Shown here: piece after piece, positions 54,568 to 64,000 of the stretch
Layout: each line of letters opens with the position of its first letter
Position numbering within the stretch: position 1 is the first letter of the stretch
NCBI GenBank assembly: GCA_027625915.1
Contig: JANTQA010000012.1
Span: 651,001-715,000, forward strand
Length of the DNA: 64,000 nt
Direction: 5' to 3'
Origin: Anaeramoeba flamelloides
Taxonomy: Eukaryota; Metamonada; Anaeramoebidae
Notes under the pieces: generated by a model
What the model was told of the DNA's origin: nothing
Databases searched by the model: none
The model's input: the letters and a program-made list of their open reading frames with translations, nothing else
Program-made: the position numbers and the translations under genes

Positions 54568-55049
54568 TACAGTTATGTAAAATAATCCGTGTTTTTTATT
54601 TTAACCCATTACTAAAATTTAACTCATGTAAAAAAATTGGATGACTCTAGAAATAAAAGAAACAATTCAATGGGATGGCAACACTATATAAATAAGAAAT
54701 TGTGTTCTTTAAATAAATTTTAAAAAAGAATTATGAAGATACTGGAATGATTAAAATCTAATTTTTTGACAAAAAAATTAGAAATAATTTCATTTTTTGA
54801 ATTTTTATAAAACAATCGATTTAATATTTCAAATTTTGAAAATATGATGAAATTTTTATAACAAAATCATTAAATATAATTGAGACATTTTGATTAATCA
54901 AAGATCTAACCTCTAAAGCCAATTTGGATCTGAACCAAGAAGCTATAAGTTCTTTCTGGTCTTCCAATACCCAAGTCTGAAAAAAAAACACGAGTTAAAT
55001 TTTCGTAATGGGTTTAAGGTTGTCAACATGGGTTATTTACACCACTGTA
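54568..55049. mobile_element. F2 MITE, copy 4
   Basis: TACAGTTATGTAAAATAATC at the left; GGGTTATTTACACCACTGTA at the right, both with TA. Inverted ACCCATTACTAAAATTTAAC and GTTAAATTTTCGTAATGGGT flank the interior. It sits 45 bp from F1 copy 6. Confidence 0.75.
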
Positions 55050-55869
55050 AATTGGATGTTACCTTGGAACGAGAAGAAGAAAAAGTAGGGATTATATTTT
55101 GAAACGGGTATATAGTTGTTTGTCACACATTCTTTTGATCACTGCATTCTTCTTTCAAAATTTGAAAAAAGTGAAAATTTTGGCTTTATCGTAACTACTC
55201 CCTTAAAACCTCAAAGAGTTGAATATTAAAATTGAACGTGGGATTGGGTAGTGAATCCGAAATTAAGTTGCCAAAAGTTCATAAAAGTTGGTTCCTTACA
55301 AAGACTCATTTCATTGATTAATATGATAGAAGTTCATTTAAAAAGTAACTGAGAAAAATTGTTTTTTTGGTGAAGTTTTTAAAAAAAAAAAAAAAGACTA
55401 AAATTATCATAAATATTATTCGTTAAAAAATAAAAAAAAAGTTTTTGTTTTTAATTTCCTTGTAAAGATGAAGAAAAAAAGTATGGAATATTGAAACGCT
55501 TTAATTTCAATAACTTTTCAAGATCAAAAAAGTAACAAAGCCTTATAACGTTCGAAAACTTTTTTTTTAGTTCAACTTGGATTGGGACAATAAAAATCAA
55601 TCCTCTCAACAAAAATTCAAGGATTAAATGGGACGAAAGGAACCTTTGGTAATCTCTATATGCTTATTTAGAGTCAATAACTTTTAACATATCATAGACA
55701 ATTTTTTTCTAATTATATTCTTTGTTTTCTTTTGAAAATTCAATGACTCTTCTCCAAAATATCCAAAGATAAAAAAATGTTGAGTTCAAGAATAGTTTTC
55801 CATTTTAAAAACATTTTTTATTTTTTTCTCTCATTCTTATTTTTTCTCAATTACAAAAAAAAAAAAAAA
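55050..55869. other. 5' flank of the giant ankyrin gene
   Basis: No repeat or gene recognised. It ends in a 15-base or longer A run directly before the ATG at 55870. Confidence 0.5.
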
Positions 55870-58800
55870 ATGTTCGAAGCGATTAAAAACAATGATCTTG
55901 ATACTTTGAACAAATTACTTTCTGAAGGAAAGTCTGTGAATACTCAAGACAAAGAACACAACACACCTACTCACCTCTGCTTAGAATATAATTGTTCACT
56001 CGAAATGTTGGATCTTTTACTATCTCATCGACCAATTTGTAGTTTAAGAAATAACAAAGGAGATTTTTTTCTGCATACTGCGATCAAAAAGAAACAAATA
56101 ACATTGGATCACATCCAAAGGCTGTTTAAATATGAACCTAAATTGATCAATCAAATGAATTTTGAAGGACACACACCTTTAAGAGTTGCTTGTACCATAA
56201 AAACGATCAACCCCAAAATTATTCAATTTCTTCTTCAAAATTCAGATTACATCAAAGGACGAAGTAAAAAAAAAAAACAAGAAGAAGAACAAGAAGAACA
56301 AGAAGAACAAGAAGAACAAGAACAAGAAGAACAAGAAGAAAAAGAAAAAGAAAGCGAAAATAAAAAACAAAAAGAAGAAGAAAAAAAAGAAGAAACAGAA
56401 AAGGAAAAGATAAAAAGAATACAAAAAAGACAAGCCATTACACAAAAGAACCTATTAAAAACACAAAGATACTCTAGTTCAGATAATCGAAAAACGAAAA
56501 CAATTCTGAAACAAATTCTAAATCTATATAAAGAAAATCATAATATTCTTTCATTCTATCAATCAAAATTTATTACACCAAACACTTTCAAAAAAGAGCA
56601 TAATAATCTTTTTTATTCATATTCTAGAAAACAAAAAACACGTGACGCATTCCAATTAGCAATTAAAAACAAATTGCCATTAGAAATAATTAGCTTATTT
56701 TTGGAATCTGGGATTGATCCAAATTTCTGCGATTATTCAACAAATTTTCAAAGTTCATTACACATTGCTTGTAAATATTGCCCCGAAAATCTGTTATTAA
56801 TTGATCTTTTATTGAAACATGGTGCAGATTTAGAATTAGATGATTCGTCCTTGCGTACTCCTTTATTTTATTCAATATTTTGTAAAAAACACAAACAAAT
56901 ACAGCAAAAGGATCCAGAAAAAGAAAAAGAAAAAGAAAAAGAAAGAAAAATTCGATTCAAATTATTTAAATATTTAATTTCAAAAAATGCAAATATAAAT
57001 ATTTTTGATCTCAATGGATGGACTTGCCTTCACTATTTAATTATTTTTAATTATACGTTAAAACAAATGAAATATTTAATTGATTTGGGAATTAAAATTA
57101 AATATTATCTCCAACTGGATCTTGATTTTTTTCAAAGAATTAAAAAAACATATATGTACAATTACCAAAACCAAATTAATGGACTAAGACACCTTAACTC
57201 CACAATAACCCCATTATGTTTATCTTTAACTCATTCAAGATCATTAGAAATATGTAAATATTTATCTAAATTTGAAAAAGAAATCTATTCGCAAACAGAG
57301 AAAGAATTTAATGAATTAATCGGCCAATATAATTACGGTAATTTTACAGATAAAAATATGATTTATTCCTTAAATCCTTTATTTTATTGTGTTTCAAATT
57401 GTAATCATGAAAACAACAATAGAAATGGAAATGAAAATGGAAAAGGAAATGAAAATGAAAATGAAAATGAAAATGAAAACAAAAATAAAAATGAAAAAAG
57501 CAGCAACAATATTATTAATGAAGAAAACAATTGTTTAAACAAATTAAAATATTTAATAGAAGAATTAAATATTGATATCAATTTTAAAGATTTTTATGGT
57601 AATAATGCTTTGCATTTTGCATTAAATAATAATGCCCCAATAGAAATCATTCAATATTTGATTGAAAAAAAAATTAAAATCAATTGTAAAAATATAATAC
57701 ACAACAGCCCAATACATTACGCGTGTTCAGCAAACAATGGGCCAAAGATTCTTGAATTCTTAATAGATTCTGGGGCAAATACAGGATTGGCAAGTCGATA
57801 TTCAATTTTCAATCAGAGACTTGATAATATATCAAGAGGATTTATCAGTGAAGAGTTTATAAATTGTTTGCATTATTTGTCAATCAACGAATCCCCTAAT
57901 TTGGAAACAGCAAGAATTTTAATTGAAAAGGGGAAAATAGACGTTAATGAACGTGACTCTCTGGGGTGGAATGCTTTCCATGTTGCATGCTATTTTTGTC
58001 AGGATCTTGGCTATCTCAAATTTTTAGTTGAAAAGGGCATTGATTATAAACAATTAACAACTGAAGGAACGTCTCCATTTTTCATATTATTTAATCAAAA
58101 AACACCACCAAAATTAGAAATTGTTGAATACATTTTGAATTTAGATCCGAAGCAATTAAACCAAACTAATTCGAAAAATCAAACAGTTCTTCATTTATTA
58201 TATTTAAAAGATCAATATTTAAATAGCAATTTTAATAATATTGCTATTCAAAAAAAAGCACAAAATCGGATAATTCAAAATTATGAAAACCAAAAAAAAC
58301 AAATGATCAAAAAACAAGGAAAAGAAGACGAGGAAAGGGAAGAAGAAGAAGGACCATTTTTTAAAATAGCATCTTATTTAATTGAAAAGGGAATAAATTT
58401 TGAAAATTTTTCCTCAAATAATGATACGACATTTATATGTGCTTGTCAGAATCAACAAGCAACATTTAAAGATCTTGAACTTTTAATTTCGAAAAAAAAT
58501 ATAAGAAATTCTACATCTCGATTAAATCGTGGAAAAGGCATTTTTCGAAGAAGTAGGGAAACGTTTAATGATTATCAGAATTTTATTTATTCATTTTATA
58601 ATTCAAAAAATACTAATCACCATAGAGATCGTTCTGGTTATCACCAAAAAGGAGAAGAAGAGAAAAAAAAGATTCAAAAATTTGATGTCAATGACGTAAA
58701 TTCACCTAGTGTTGGTTTATCACCTTTCCAGATATATCTGAGGAATTTTAAAAACAATTTTTATAACAATATTGCCGATAAAAAGTTTTATCCAAAGTTT

Positions 58801-61800
58801 GTAAAAATTTTTAATCTTTTTATTGAAAATGATTTTAATATTAATTTAAGAGATAATAAATCAGAAACTATTTTACATGAGTTATGTAATTTAAAATCCA
58901 ATAAAAGTATCAAATTTTTAATTGATGAAGGCGCAGATCTTAATGCCTTAAATTTTTATAGATACACTCCCTTACACGTAGCTTGTAGTAACCATTTTTT
59001 AAAACCTGAAACAATCAAATTATTAATAACTTATGAAAATATCAATTCCTTTACTGAAAGTATCACTCCTAATATGAGAAATACTTTTGGTAACCAGAAA
59101 AAGTTTTATCAATATAGTCATAATGTACAGAACTTCGTTTTTTTAAATAAAAAGCAAATTAAAGCAAAACCAAGTTATAATATACATGCTACCCATGAAG
59201 AAAAAGATGTCAATAGAAATAATACTACTACTAATAATAATAACAATAACAATAATAATAATAATAATAATAATTATAACAATAACAACAACAACAATAA
59301 TAATGGTGGAGGTGGTGATCAAAAAAAAAAGGACAAAATAAAAAATAATAAAAATAACCCGAATAAACCTAATAAAGGGAAAACACCATTTCATTTGCTC
59401 ATTTCACAAAGGAACACAAACAGATCAAATTTAATTCAAATTATGCAAATATTATTAAAAAATGGAGCTGATTTAAATCTTCGGGATGACAAATCAAGAA
59501 TACCATTACATTTTGCTTTTCCTGGTTTCTTTGTGGATGGTTTTCATCATACAGTAAAATTTTTAATTGAGAACAATTCTGATCTAAATGCTCTAGATAT
59601 TAACAAAAATACCCCATTACATCTGGCTAGCTTTTTTCATATACCCAATTTCAAACAATTCCATAATTATAGCCATTTCAGGATGAATCATAGTCCATTT
59701 TCTAATCAATGGCACATACCAATGGTTATTGAAAAAGAAAAATTGAGAATTCAAAAAAAAAAACAAATGCACAACAAATTAATCAAATATTTGGTGATTG
59801 AAAAAAATGCAAATATTGATGTAAAAAATTTATTTGATGAATATCCTTTACATATCGCATGTAGAAGTTCATGCAATTTAGAAACAATTAGATTATTAAT
59901 TAATAAAAACAATATTAATTCAAAATGTAGATTTGATATGGACGTGATTCTAAATCAGGCGAGAAAAAATAATTCTACAAGGAGCTTTCAGAAGAAAACA
60001 AGGATGTTTAGTCGACAAAATGGCCATTTTATTAAACCAGTTAAAAAGGGCCTTGGATATACACCGTTACATTTAGCCTGCTTGACTTGTGATTTAAATA
60101 CAATAAAATTTTTAATAAATAATGGCGCAGATCCAAATATTTTAGATCCAAGGGAAGAAAATATTTTATTCAAAATAATTTTAAATCAAAATTCATCTCA
60201 AATTTTGAATTATTTCCTAAAAAATGAGACTTTTATTAAAGAAAGCAAAATAAATATCAACCAATTAAATATTAAAGGAAACAATTGCCTTCAAACCGCT
60301 CTACAATACGGGGTTCGATATCAAATTGTGAAAAAAATTATTGACTTGGGAGTCAATGTGAATAATATTAACAAAAAAGGTCAAAATGCCCTACATATTT
60401 TTGCTTTGAATAATCAATATTCACCATTCACCTCACAAAATAGTTCTTTCGGAATGAATAAAAATATGAAACCGAACGAGGCAGTAAAGCAAAATTCTTT
60501 CAAAATTTTTAAATTATTGGTTGATTCTGGTATTGAATTAAATATTAAACAAACAATAGATGTTCATAGTGATATTTTTGCTAGTCTACAAGGCACCCAG
60601 AGCGGATTTCATAATTTTTCTAATTATAATGGCAGCAATAATAATAATAATAATATGGATGATCAGGAAAAACAAAATGAAGAAGAAATGGAAATAGAAC
60701 AGAAAATTGAAGGGCAATCGATTATTCATTTACTGTGCTCAACAAACCAAGATTTGGATATTATTAAATATTACATTGCAAATGGCGGTAATGTGAATGT
60801 TAAAGATTCGCATATGATGACACCATTGCATGTGGCAACAATATTTGATGCGCCCGTGGAAACAATACAGTTATTGTTGGATAGTGGACTTGATGTAAAT
60901 GGTAAAGACTCAAATGGAAATACACCGATAATGTATATATATCGAAATGATAGCAATCATGGATTCACGACGAATAAAGGTAAATATACCCAATTAACCA
61001 AAAGAAAGATCTTAAAATTGTTGTATAAATATAAAGCAGATTTAAATATTTCTAATAACCAATCCCAGAATCTTTTTGAAATTATGATATCCTCGAGAGA
61101 ATGCCTTTTTCAAGATTTTCAATTAATTTTCGAAATGGGGATTGAATTTGACCAGAAAGGACGTTTTTATAATAACAATTTTTTCAATGTTTTTTTTCAA
61201 ATTGATCACTATCAGAAAACGAAATTATTATTTACCTATTTTTTAAAATTAATTAAAAATGGGAAAATGGAGTTGCCTTTTTTTAATTCATTACTAGAGA
61301 AGGTTTTTACAAATGGAATGCGTGGAAATGGATTCAAAATTGAACTATATCAAATTTTAATTAAAATTTTAAATATATTTAAAAAAAAAATTGAACAAGA
61401 AAAAATTTCGAAGAAAATTGATAAAAACAAAGAGAATAATAATAATAATAATAATAATATGAATAATAATAATAGCATGAATAATAATAATAGCATGAAT
61501 AATAATATTAATAGCATGAATATAAATGGTTTTGGGAATTTTAATCGGGGAAATACTTCATTGAATCGTATTAGCAGTATGAATGGGGACAAAAATCTTT
61601 TCTTAAATTTCTTAATCGCAAATACCATTAAAAATACACGTTCTTTAAAGATTATTAAATTTCTAATTGAATCTGGATTTGATTTTAATAGTTTATTTGA
61701 TAAAAATCAAACCATTCTTCATCTTGTTTGTAGATATGATCATCTTAATGGTAGATTCATCTCGAATAAAGTTTTGAAAAATAAACAAATAAAAAAAACA

Positions 61801-64000
61801 GAAAATCAGAAAAAATATAAAATAATCAAATATCTCCTTAAAAAGGATAATTCTAAAATAAATTCTTTTGATGATGCTCATTTTACACCTTTAGTCAGAG
61901 CAGTTACATCAAATCTTGGTTTAAAGACTATTAAGCTGTTAATAAAATATGGTGCTAAAGTAAAAATCAGACAATTAGTACAAGAAAAGAACAAAAAAGA
62001 TAAGAATAAAAATACTATTAAAGTGAAAAAGGAAGAAAAAAATAATTTATTAGATAACAATATAGAAGAAAATGAAAAAAAAAATGGAAAGGAAAAGGAA
62101 AAGGAAAAGGAAATTATAATTGAAAATAAAAATGAAAAGAAAAAGGAAATTGAAATTGAAAAAGAAATTGAAAAGGAAATCGGGATATTTACAAAAAGTA
62201 AGAAAAAAATCAATAATAATCAAAGCAAAGATTATCAAACCAATCAAGATTTACAAATGAAAAATTTTGGAACAAAAAAAATACCAAATGAAACAACAAC
62301 AACATTGGGAAATAAATCTACTACCAATAATAAGAATAATAATAATACATTTGGAATAAACAAAACTATTTCGTTTGAAAAAAACAAAAGTGGTTTTTTT
62401 GGAAAAAACAAAACTATTTCGTTTGAAAAAAACAAAACGAGTTTTTTTGGATATTCTACAAATAATGGAACTTATTTTTTGAATAATGAAAAAACAAATC
62501 ACACAACAACAACAGAAAAAACAAAAAAAACTAAAAATACTAAACCAATATTTTCAAAAACATCAACAAAAAAACCACAGCCAAAAGTAAAAAGAGGGGG
62601 TGATTTTTTCAGTTCATTTGGATCAAAAAATACTATGAATAGCCAAGGTAGTGGTTTGTTTGGGAGTTCTGCATTCCATTCTGCTAGTTTTGGTAACAAT
62701 GCACTCCCAGGGAGTATAGTATTAAGCCAGCGAGTACATTCTCACAGAAATAATTTCAAGGGTGATCATACTAGTAGATATACATTATTTATGATGGTTT
62801 TTAACAATAGAAGTGTCTTAGACATCAAAACTTTCAAATATTTACACGACAAGGGAGCAGAACTAAATTTAAAAGATGAAATAATACACCCCTTTGTCAA
62901 ACTTTGTGGTTATAAAAATGATCCAGAAGTGATGAAGTACGTCTATGATCTTACCCCTAAAGAATTGCAACCAAAAATACTTCAAAAGTCAATGAATAGC
63001 CTCGTCCATAATCATTTGTTGGATGAAGAACAACTGGAATTTTTATTATCATTAAATGCACCATTTTTAGATTATAGGCCCCTCGGCGGAGGATCAATCA
63101 TTCATAAAATAGCAAAAAATTCCACGGGCAAAACCATTAAACTGTTAATAAAAACTGGGATCGACATAAATCAACAAAACAATAAGGGATATACTGCGTT
63201 GCATACTAAGTTTCTCAATTTGCAACTGTCAAATATCAAAAAAAACACAATCGAAATGATAAAGGAATTAATTGATGGCGGAACAAATGTCAATTTACAA
63301 GCCAATGAGAAACTGGAAACGGTTATGCATTATATTACCGCGCTAACGGGCAGTCTTGAAATCTTTAAATATGTTGCACAAAATGCGAATCCAAAGCCTA
63401 ATTTAAACATTAAGGATTGCTATAACCAAACGCCCTTGGATTTTATTACCAAGCACCTCAACGCTATTGAAATGTTAGCACTTTGCTTGAAGAATCAAAT
63501 TGTTTTCGAAAGAGCAACAGTTAAAAAGGTTTTAAAGTCTAATTGTAAAAATGAAATTAAAAAATTATTATTAAATTATGAAAGCTTACAAAACGATTTT
63601 AATATATTATTCAAAGAACAAGAAAAGACTGATTTACTATTGAGCAATTCAACGAATAAATTTAATATTCATAAGTGGATTATAAAAATGAGATTTAATA
63701 TTTGTAATGATTATAATTCAAATGAAGATGAAAATGAGAAACAAAACGGGGAAGAGAAAGAGAAAGAGAAAAAAGTGGAAATTGAAATGGAAACGAAAAC
63801 GAAAACTAAAACGGAAACGGAAACGGAAATGAAAATGGAAACGGAAACGGAAATGGAAACGGAAACAGAAATGAACACGAGTGCCAAAAAGGAAAATAAT
63901 TTTATTCAAAATTTGAAAAACGTTTTATCTTGTCAAAATTCTACAGTTGTGAAACAAATATTATATTGGATTTATACCGGTGAATTAAAACTTGTCGATG
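55870..64000 (+). CDS. Giant ankyrin-repeat protein with BTB domain (3' end beyond window)
   Basis: One open frame of 2,710 codons with no stop from ATG 55870 to the window edge. The start FEAIKNNDLDTLNKLLSEGK is a standard ankyrin N-cap. Dozens of ankyrin cores follow, such as TPLHLACL, NALHFALNN, TPFHLLIS, YPLHIACRS and IPLHFAF, often as ILIENG or NFLIDSGAD pairs. In-frame low-complexity blocks separate them: Glu/Gln/Lys at residues about 135-190, Asn/Glu near 515-545, Asn/Gly near 1115-1145, Asn/Met near 1855-1895, Lys/Glu near 2030-2130, and a Phe-Gly/Thr-rich patch near 2130-2280. The last part, DLLLSNSTNKFNIHKWIIKM then FIQNLKNVL and ILYWIYTGELKL, is a BTB domain cut by a Lys/Glu/Thr tract. 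The order matches the smaller gene at 19576-25470, which has two BTB units, so a second BTB probably lies downstream. Probable scaffold or cullin-3 adaptor (inferred). Confidence 0.9.
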   Translation, partial: MFEAIKNNDLDTLNKLLSEGKSVNTQDKEHNTPTHLCLEYNCSLEMLDLLLSHRPICSLRNNKGDFFLHTAIKKKQITLDHIQRLFKYEPKLINQMNFEGHTPLRVACTIKTINPKIIQFLLQNSDYIKGRSKKKKQEEEQEEQEEQEEQEQEEQEEKEKESENKKQKEEEKKEETEKEKIKRIQKRQAITQKNLLKTQRYSSSDNRKTKTILKQILNLYKENHNILSFYQSKFITPNTFKKEHNNLFYSYSRKQKTRDAFQLAIKNKLPLEIISLFLESGIDPNFCDYSTNFQSSLHIACKYCPENLLLIDLLLKHGADLELDDSSLRTPLFYSIFCKKHKQIQQKDPEKEKEKEKERKIRFKLFKYLISKNANINIFDLNGWTCLHYLIIFNYTLKQMKYLIDLGIKIKYYLQLDLDFFQRIKKTYMYNYQNQINGLRHLNSTITPLCLSLTHSRSLEICKYLSKFEKEIYSQTEKEFNELIGQYNYGNFTDKNMIYSLNPLFYCVSNCNHENNNRNGNENGKGNENENENENENKNKNEKSSNNIINEENNCLNKLKYLIEELNIDINFKDFYGNNALHFALNNNAPIEIIQYLIEKKIKINCKNIIHNSPIHYACSANNGPKILEFLIDSGANTGLASRYSIFNQRLDNISRGFISEEFINCLHYLSINESPNLETARILIEKGKIDVNERDSLGWNAFHVACYFCQDLGYLKFLVEKGIDYKQLTTEGTSPFFILFNQKTPPKLEIVEYILNLDPKQLNQTNSKNQTVLHLLYLKDQYLNSNFNNIAIQKKAQNRIIQNYENQKKQMIKKQGKEDEEREEEEGPFFKIASYLIEKGINFENFSSNNDTTFICACQNQQATFKDLELLISKKNIRNSTSRLNRGKGIFRRSRETFNDYQNFIYSFYNSKNTNHHRDRSGYHQKGEEEKKKIQKFDVNDVNSPSVGLSPFQIYLRNFKNNFYNNIADKKFYPKFVKIFNLFIENDFNINLRDNKSETILHELCNLKSNKSIKFLIDEGADLNALNFYRYTPLHVACSNHFLKPETIKLLITYENINSFTESITPNMRNTFGNQKKFYQYSHNVQNFVFLNKKQIKAKPSYNIHATHEEKDVNRNNTTTNNNNNNNNNNNNNNYNNNNNNNNNGGGGDQKKKDKIKNNKNNPNKPNKGKTPFHLLISQRNTNRSNLIQIMQILLKNGADLNLRDDKSRIPLHFAFPGFFVDGFHHTVKFLIENNSDLNALDINKNTPLHLASFFHIPNFKQFHNYSHFRMNHSPFSNQWHIPMVIEKEKLRIQKKKQMHNKLIKYLVIEKNANIDVKNLFDEYPLHIACRSSCNLETIRLLINKNNINSKCRFDMDVILNQARKNNSTRSFQKKTRMFSRQNGHFIKPVKKGLGYTPLHLACLTCDLNTIKFLINNGADPNILDPREENILFKIILNQNSSQILNYFLKNETFIKESKININQLNIKGNNCLQTALQYGVRYQIVKKIIDLGVNVNNINKKGQNALHIFALNNQYSPFTSQNSSFGMNKNMKPNEAVKQNSFKIFKLLVDSGIELNIKQTIDVHSDIFASLQGTQSGFHNFSNYNGSNNNNNNMDDQEKQNEEEMEIEQKIEGQSIIHLLCSTNQDLDIIKYYIANGGNVNVKDSHMMTPLHVATIFDAPVETIQLLLDSGLDVNGKDSNGNTPIMYIYRNDSNHGFTTNKGKYTQLTKRKILKLLYKYKADLNISNNQSQNLFEIMISSRECLFQDFQLIFEMGIEFDQKGRFYNNNFFNVFFQIDHYQKTKLLFTYFLKLIKNGKMELPFFNSLLEKVFTNGMRGNGFKIELYQILIKILNIFKKKIEQEKISKKIDKNKENNNNNNNNMNNNNSMNNNNSMNNNINSMNINGFGNFNRGNTSLNRISSMNGDKNLFLNFLIANTIKNTRSLKIIKFLIESGFDFNSLFDKNQTILHLVCRYDHLNGRFISNKVLKNKQIKKTENQKKYKIIKYLLKKDNSKINSFDDAHFTPLVRAVTSNLGLKTIKLLIKYGAKVKIRQLVQEKNKKDKNKNTIKVKKEEKNNLLDNNIEENEKKNGKEKEKEKEIIIENKNEKKKEIEIEKEIEKEIGIFTKSKKKINNNQSKDYQTNQDLQMKNFGTKKIPNETTTTLGNKSTTNNKNNNNTFGINKTISFEKNKSGFFGKNKTISFEKNKTSFFGYSTNNGTYFLNNEKTNHTTTTEKTKKTKNTKPIFSKTSTKKPQPKVKRGGDFFSSFGSKNTMNSQGSGLFGSSAFHSASFGNNALPGSIVLSQRVHSHRNNFKGDHTSRYTLFMMVFNNRSVLDIKTFKYLHDKGAELNLKDEIIHPFVKLCGYKNDPEVMKYVYDLTPKELQPKILQKSMNSLVHNHLLDEEQLEFLLSLNAPFLDYRPLGGGSIIHKIAKNSTGKTIKLLIKTGIDINQQNNKGYTALHTKFLNLQLSNIKKNTIEMIKELIDGGTNVNLQANEKLETVMHYITALTGSLEIFKYVAQNANPKPNLNIKDCYNQTPLDFITKHLNAIEMLALCLKNQIVFERATVKKVLKSNCKNEIKKLLLNYESLQNDFNILFKEQEKTDLLLSNSTNKFNIHKWIIKMRFNICNDYNSNEDENEKQNGEEKEKEKKVEIEMETKTKTKTETETEMKMETETEMETETEMNTSAKKENNFIQNLKNVLSCQNSTVVKQILYWIYTGELKLVD

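Noticed and set aside
56242-56445. Phe-rich minus-strand stretch
   Set aside because: Antisense of the Glu/Gln/Lys tract in the giant ankyrin gene.

Overview
This is an extremely AT-rich eukaryotic nuclear contig. It has spliced genes, ordinary stop codons, asparagine-, glutamine- and lysine/glutamate-rich insertions inside proteins, ankyrin/BTB proteins of a kind expanded in amoeboid protists, and a heavy load of small repeats. The style fits a free-living amoeboid protist, and an Anaeramoeba-like genome is my best guess. No marker in the window proves the species.

I support six host genes. In order they are: a seven-transmembrane protein resembling the THH1/TOM1/TOM3 family (+, 2842-17474, two exons); a B-box/ankyrin/BTB-BTB protein (-, 25470-19576, three exons); a large secreted or surface protein with a bacterial-style SBBP beta-propeller ectodomain, a Cys-rich stalk and a multipass membrane region (+, 32017-36090); a PRKRIP1 spliceosome factor (+, 41147-41848); a UBAC2-type pseudo-rhomboid with a UBA domain (+, 45892-50881, two exons); and a giant ankyrin-repeat protein entering a BTB domain when the window ends (+, 55870 to beyond 64000, at least 2,710 codons in one uninterrupted frame).

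Three of these genes only make sense after splicing across long introns (about 13.7 kb, 3.4 kb and 3.9 kb) that are packed with transposable elements. In each case the two halves of a known fold lie on either side, and the splice phases match. Taken exon by exon, the pieces look like unrelated small proteins.

The rest is a nested repeat landscape. A decayed L1-like LINE on the minus strand (4292-10633) has perfect 17-bp target duplications, an ORF1 with three RRM-like folds, an AP endonuclease, a reverse transcriptase and a C-terminal CCHC knuckle. It sits inside a MITE whose uninterrupted relative is present at 44729-44960. I number the non-coding families F1-F11. F1 and F2 are TA-flanked Tc1/mariner-type MITEs beginning CAGT. 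F3 and F4 are long-terminal-inverted-repeat elements bounded by TTAA. F5 is a roughly 230-bp MITE (the LINE host). F6-F8 are longer dispersed repeats. F9 is a chain of distinct hairpins that share end sequences. F10 is a roughly 160-bp MITE. F11 is a single large inverted repeat. Several form two- and three-level nests. I saw no CRISPR, rRNA, tRNA, LTR or capsid-bearing element.
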